Source: Bacteroidota bacterium
GTDB lineage: Bacteria; Bacteroidota; Ignavibacteria; Ignavibacteriales; Melioribacteraceae
NCBI GenBank assembly: GCA_023397505.1
Contig: JAEWUC010000003.1
Location: 248,001 to 312,000 of the forward strand
Length of the DNA stretch: 64,000 nt
Direction: 5' to 3'
The notes under the pieces are model-generated. The model saw only the letters and a list, made by a program, of their open reading frames with translations, had not been told where the DNA came from and did no database searches. Each line of letters begins with the position of its first letter. Position 1 is the stretch's first letter. Position numbers and translations under genes: made by a program. Shown here piece by piece: positions 63,371 through 64,000 of this stretch.

Positions 63371-63394
63371 CTCTTTGAAAGAATGTATAGCCAT

Positions 63395-63584
63395 GTGTTT
63401 TTCTTTTCTTGGCGCAAGAAAAGAAACAAAAGAACATGCACTTAAAAAGAATTGCTAAATCTTCGCTCTGCTAAGGGAAGAAAAATAACTTCCCCGACAT
63501 ATCAGGTAAATGTCGGGGATCAAACAGATTTTTCTTCTTGTCCTTCGCTTCGCTCAGATTTTATACGCAATTCTTTTAATGTGC
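63395..63584 (-). mobile_element. MITE-like palindromic element, copy 2 (inverted)
   Basis: Ends GCACTTAAAAAGAATTGC (63438-63455) and GCAATTCTTTTAATGTGC (63567-63584). The central hairpin CCCCGACAT...ATGTCGGGG is at 63492-63518, and the palindromic extension (TTCTTTTCTTGGCGCAAGAA) runs down to about 63395. The order of parts equals copy 1 read on the other strand. It precedes the type A module at 63639. Confidence 0.7.
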
Positions 63585-63638
63585 ATAAGATTAATTGTTT
63601 TGTATTAACCCACTTATTGTTATAATACCGTCGATATG

Positions 63639-64000
63639 CTTAAATCCGTAAATCTTTTTGGTAACGTTTACCCCGCAAGGCGGGGGGATGATAGGCATAT
63701 ACTTGTCCGGCGAAGATAAAAGTATGTATTTTGCCAAAGATCATTTGGGAACAGTGCGCACCACAATGAACGAAACCGGAGAAATAGAAAACGCGATGGA
63801 TTATTACCCTTACGGAGAAGAAATAACCGGAAGAAGTGTTAACTATGGTCAACTTGCAAAGTACAAGTTTACCGGGAAAGAACGCGATGCTGAAACAAGT
63901 TATGATTACTTCGGTGCAAGATATTATGATTCGCAATTAGGTCGTTGGTTACAGGTTGATCCGTTGGCGGATAAATACCCGGGCTGGAGCCCGTATAATT
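63639..64000 (+). pseudogene. Start of orphan Rhs module 5 (core type A), frameshifted and cut by the window edge
   Basis: From 63639 the sequence matches 57549 onwards of the full-length gene (LKSVNLFGN...). Nineteen bases after GGTAAC, GTTTACCCCGCAAGGCGGG, form a hairpin and shift the frame before GMIGIYLSG. Downstream an intact frame (ATG 63724, FAKDHLGTVRTTMNETGEIE, SYDYFGARYYDSQLG) continues to the edge. The C-terminal domain is beyond the window. Confidence 0.7.

Noticed and set aside
52383..64000. A type VI secretion effector locus
   Set aside because: No VgrG, PAAR, Hcp or adaptor gene is present and the full-length Rhs has a Sec signal peptide.

Overview
The window looks like a chromosome segment of an Ignavibacteria-type bacterium (Ignavibacteriota/Chlorobiota side of the Bacteroidota superphylum). 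The support is low-GC coding sequence, a bacillithiol synthase (BshA), an Oar-like TonB-dependent receptor, a DUF4783 protein, a fibronectin-III lipoprotein, and a decayed C-terminal tail of the type IX secretion sorting kind. No rRNA is present. I assign the phylum by inference; I did no phylogeny.

Bases 1-43,000 are mainly ordinary chromosome. From left to right: a minus-strand translation/regulation operon (ptsN-like, hisS, unknown, rlmB); a cupin and macro-domain pair; a TolC-type protein with two phosphonate-binding-like periplasmic proteins, a HisKA_2 sensor kinase and a single-domain response regulator; an EamA transporter and two family-9 glycosyltransferases; enolase and tRNA-Arg(CCT); an OmpA/thrombospondin-3 protein; an adenylate cyclase-TPR regulator; an H-type lectin; RmlD-like and PfkB-like genes facing bshA; an overlapping minus-strand operon (DUF4783, NtrY-like kinase, AddA/RecB-like helicase-nuclease, amidase); a pyrR-pyrB-pyrC operon with a readable PyrR-type attenuator; tRNA-Pro(CGG) next to a GIY-YIG gene and two decayed copies of the same tRNA; yajQ; a large TonB receptor; and a nucleotide pyrophosphatase-like enzyme.

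Bases 42,300-46,900 are a transition zone of palindromes, a broken subtilase, a DUF6266-like gene and small unknown genes. The last four of these form a tight cluster, two with a membrane segment, rather like phage holin or lysis modules.

Bases 46,900-64,000 hold the most interesting locus. Two surface-type proteins share a C-terminal tail domain: a 1490-residue one with 14 divergent InlB-type repeats and a BACON domain, and a 308-residue one. A 2028-residue Sec-exported Rhs/YD-repeat protein follows. Behind it lies an array of at least four promoterless Rhs C-terminal modules, the last running off the window. The modules alternate between two core sequence types (A-B-A-B-A). Each complete one ends in a different Gly/Ala-rich hydrophobic C-terminal domain followed by a small membrane protein and nearly always the same terminator hairpin. 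Two MITE-like palindromic elements in opposite orientation sit just before the two type-A orphan modules. I read this as a polymorphic-toxin array whose effectors act on membranes, with two-helix membrane hairpins as immunity proteins, diversified by cassette exchange. The toxin and immunity functions are inference; the array structure is directly visible.
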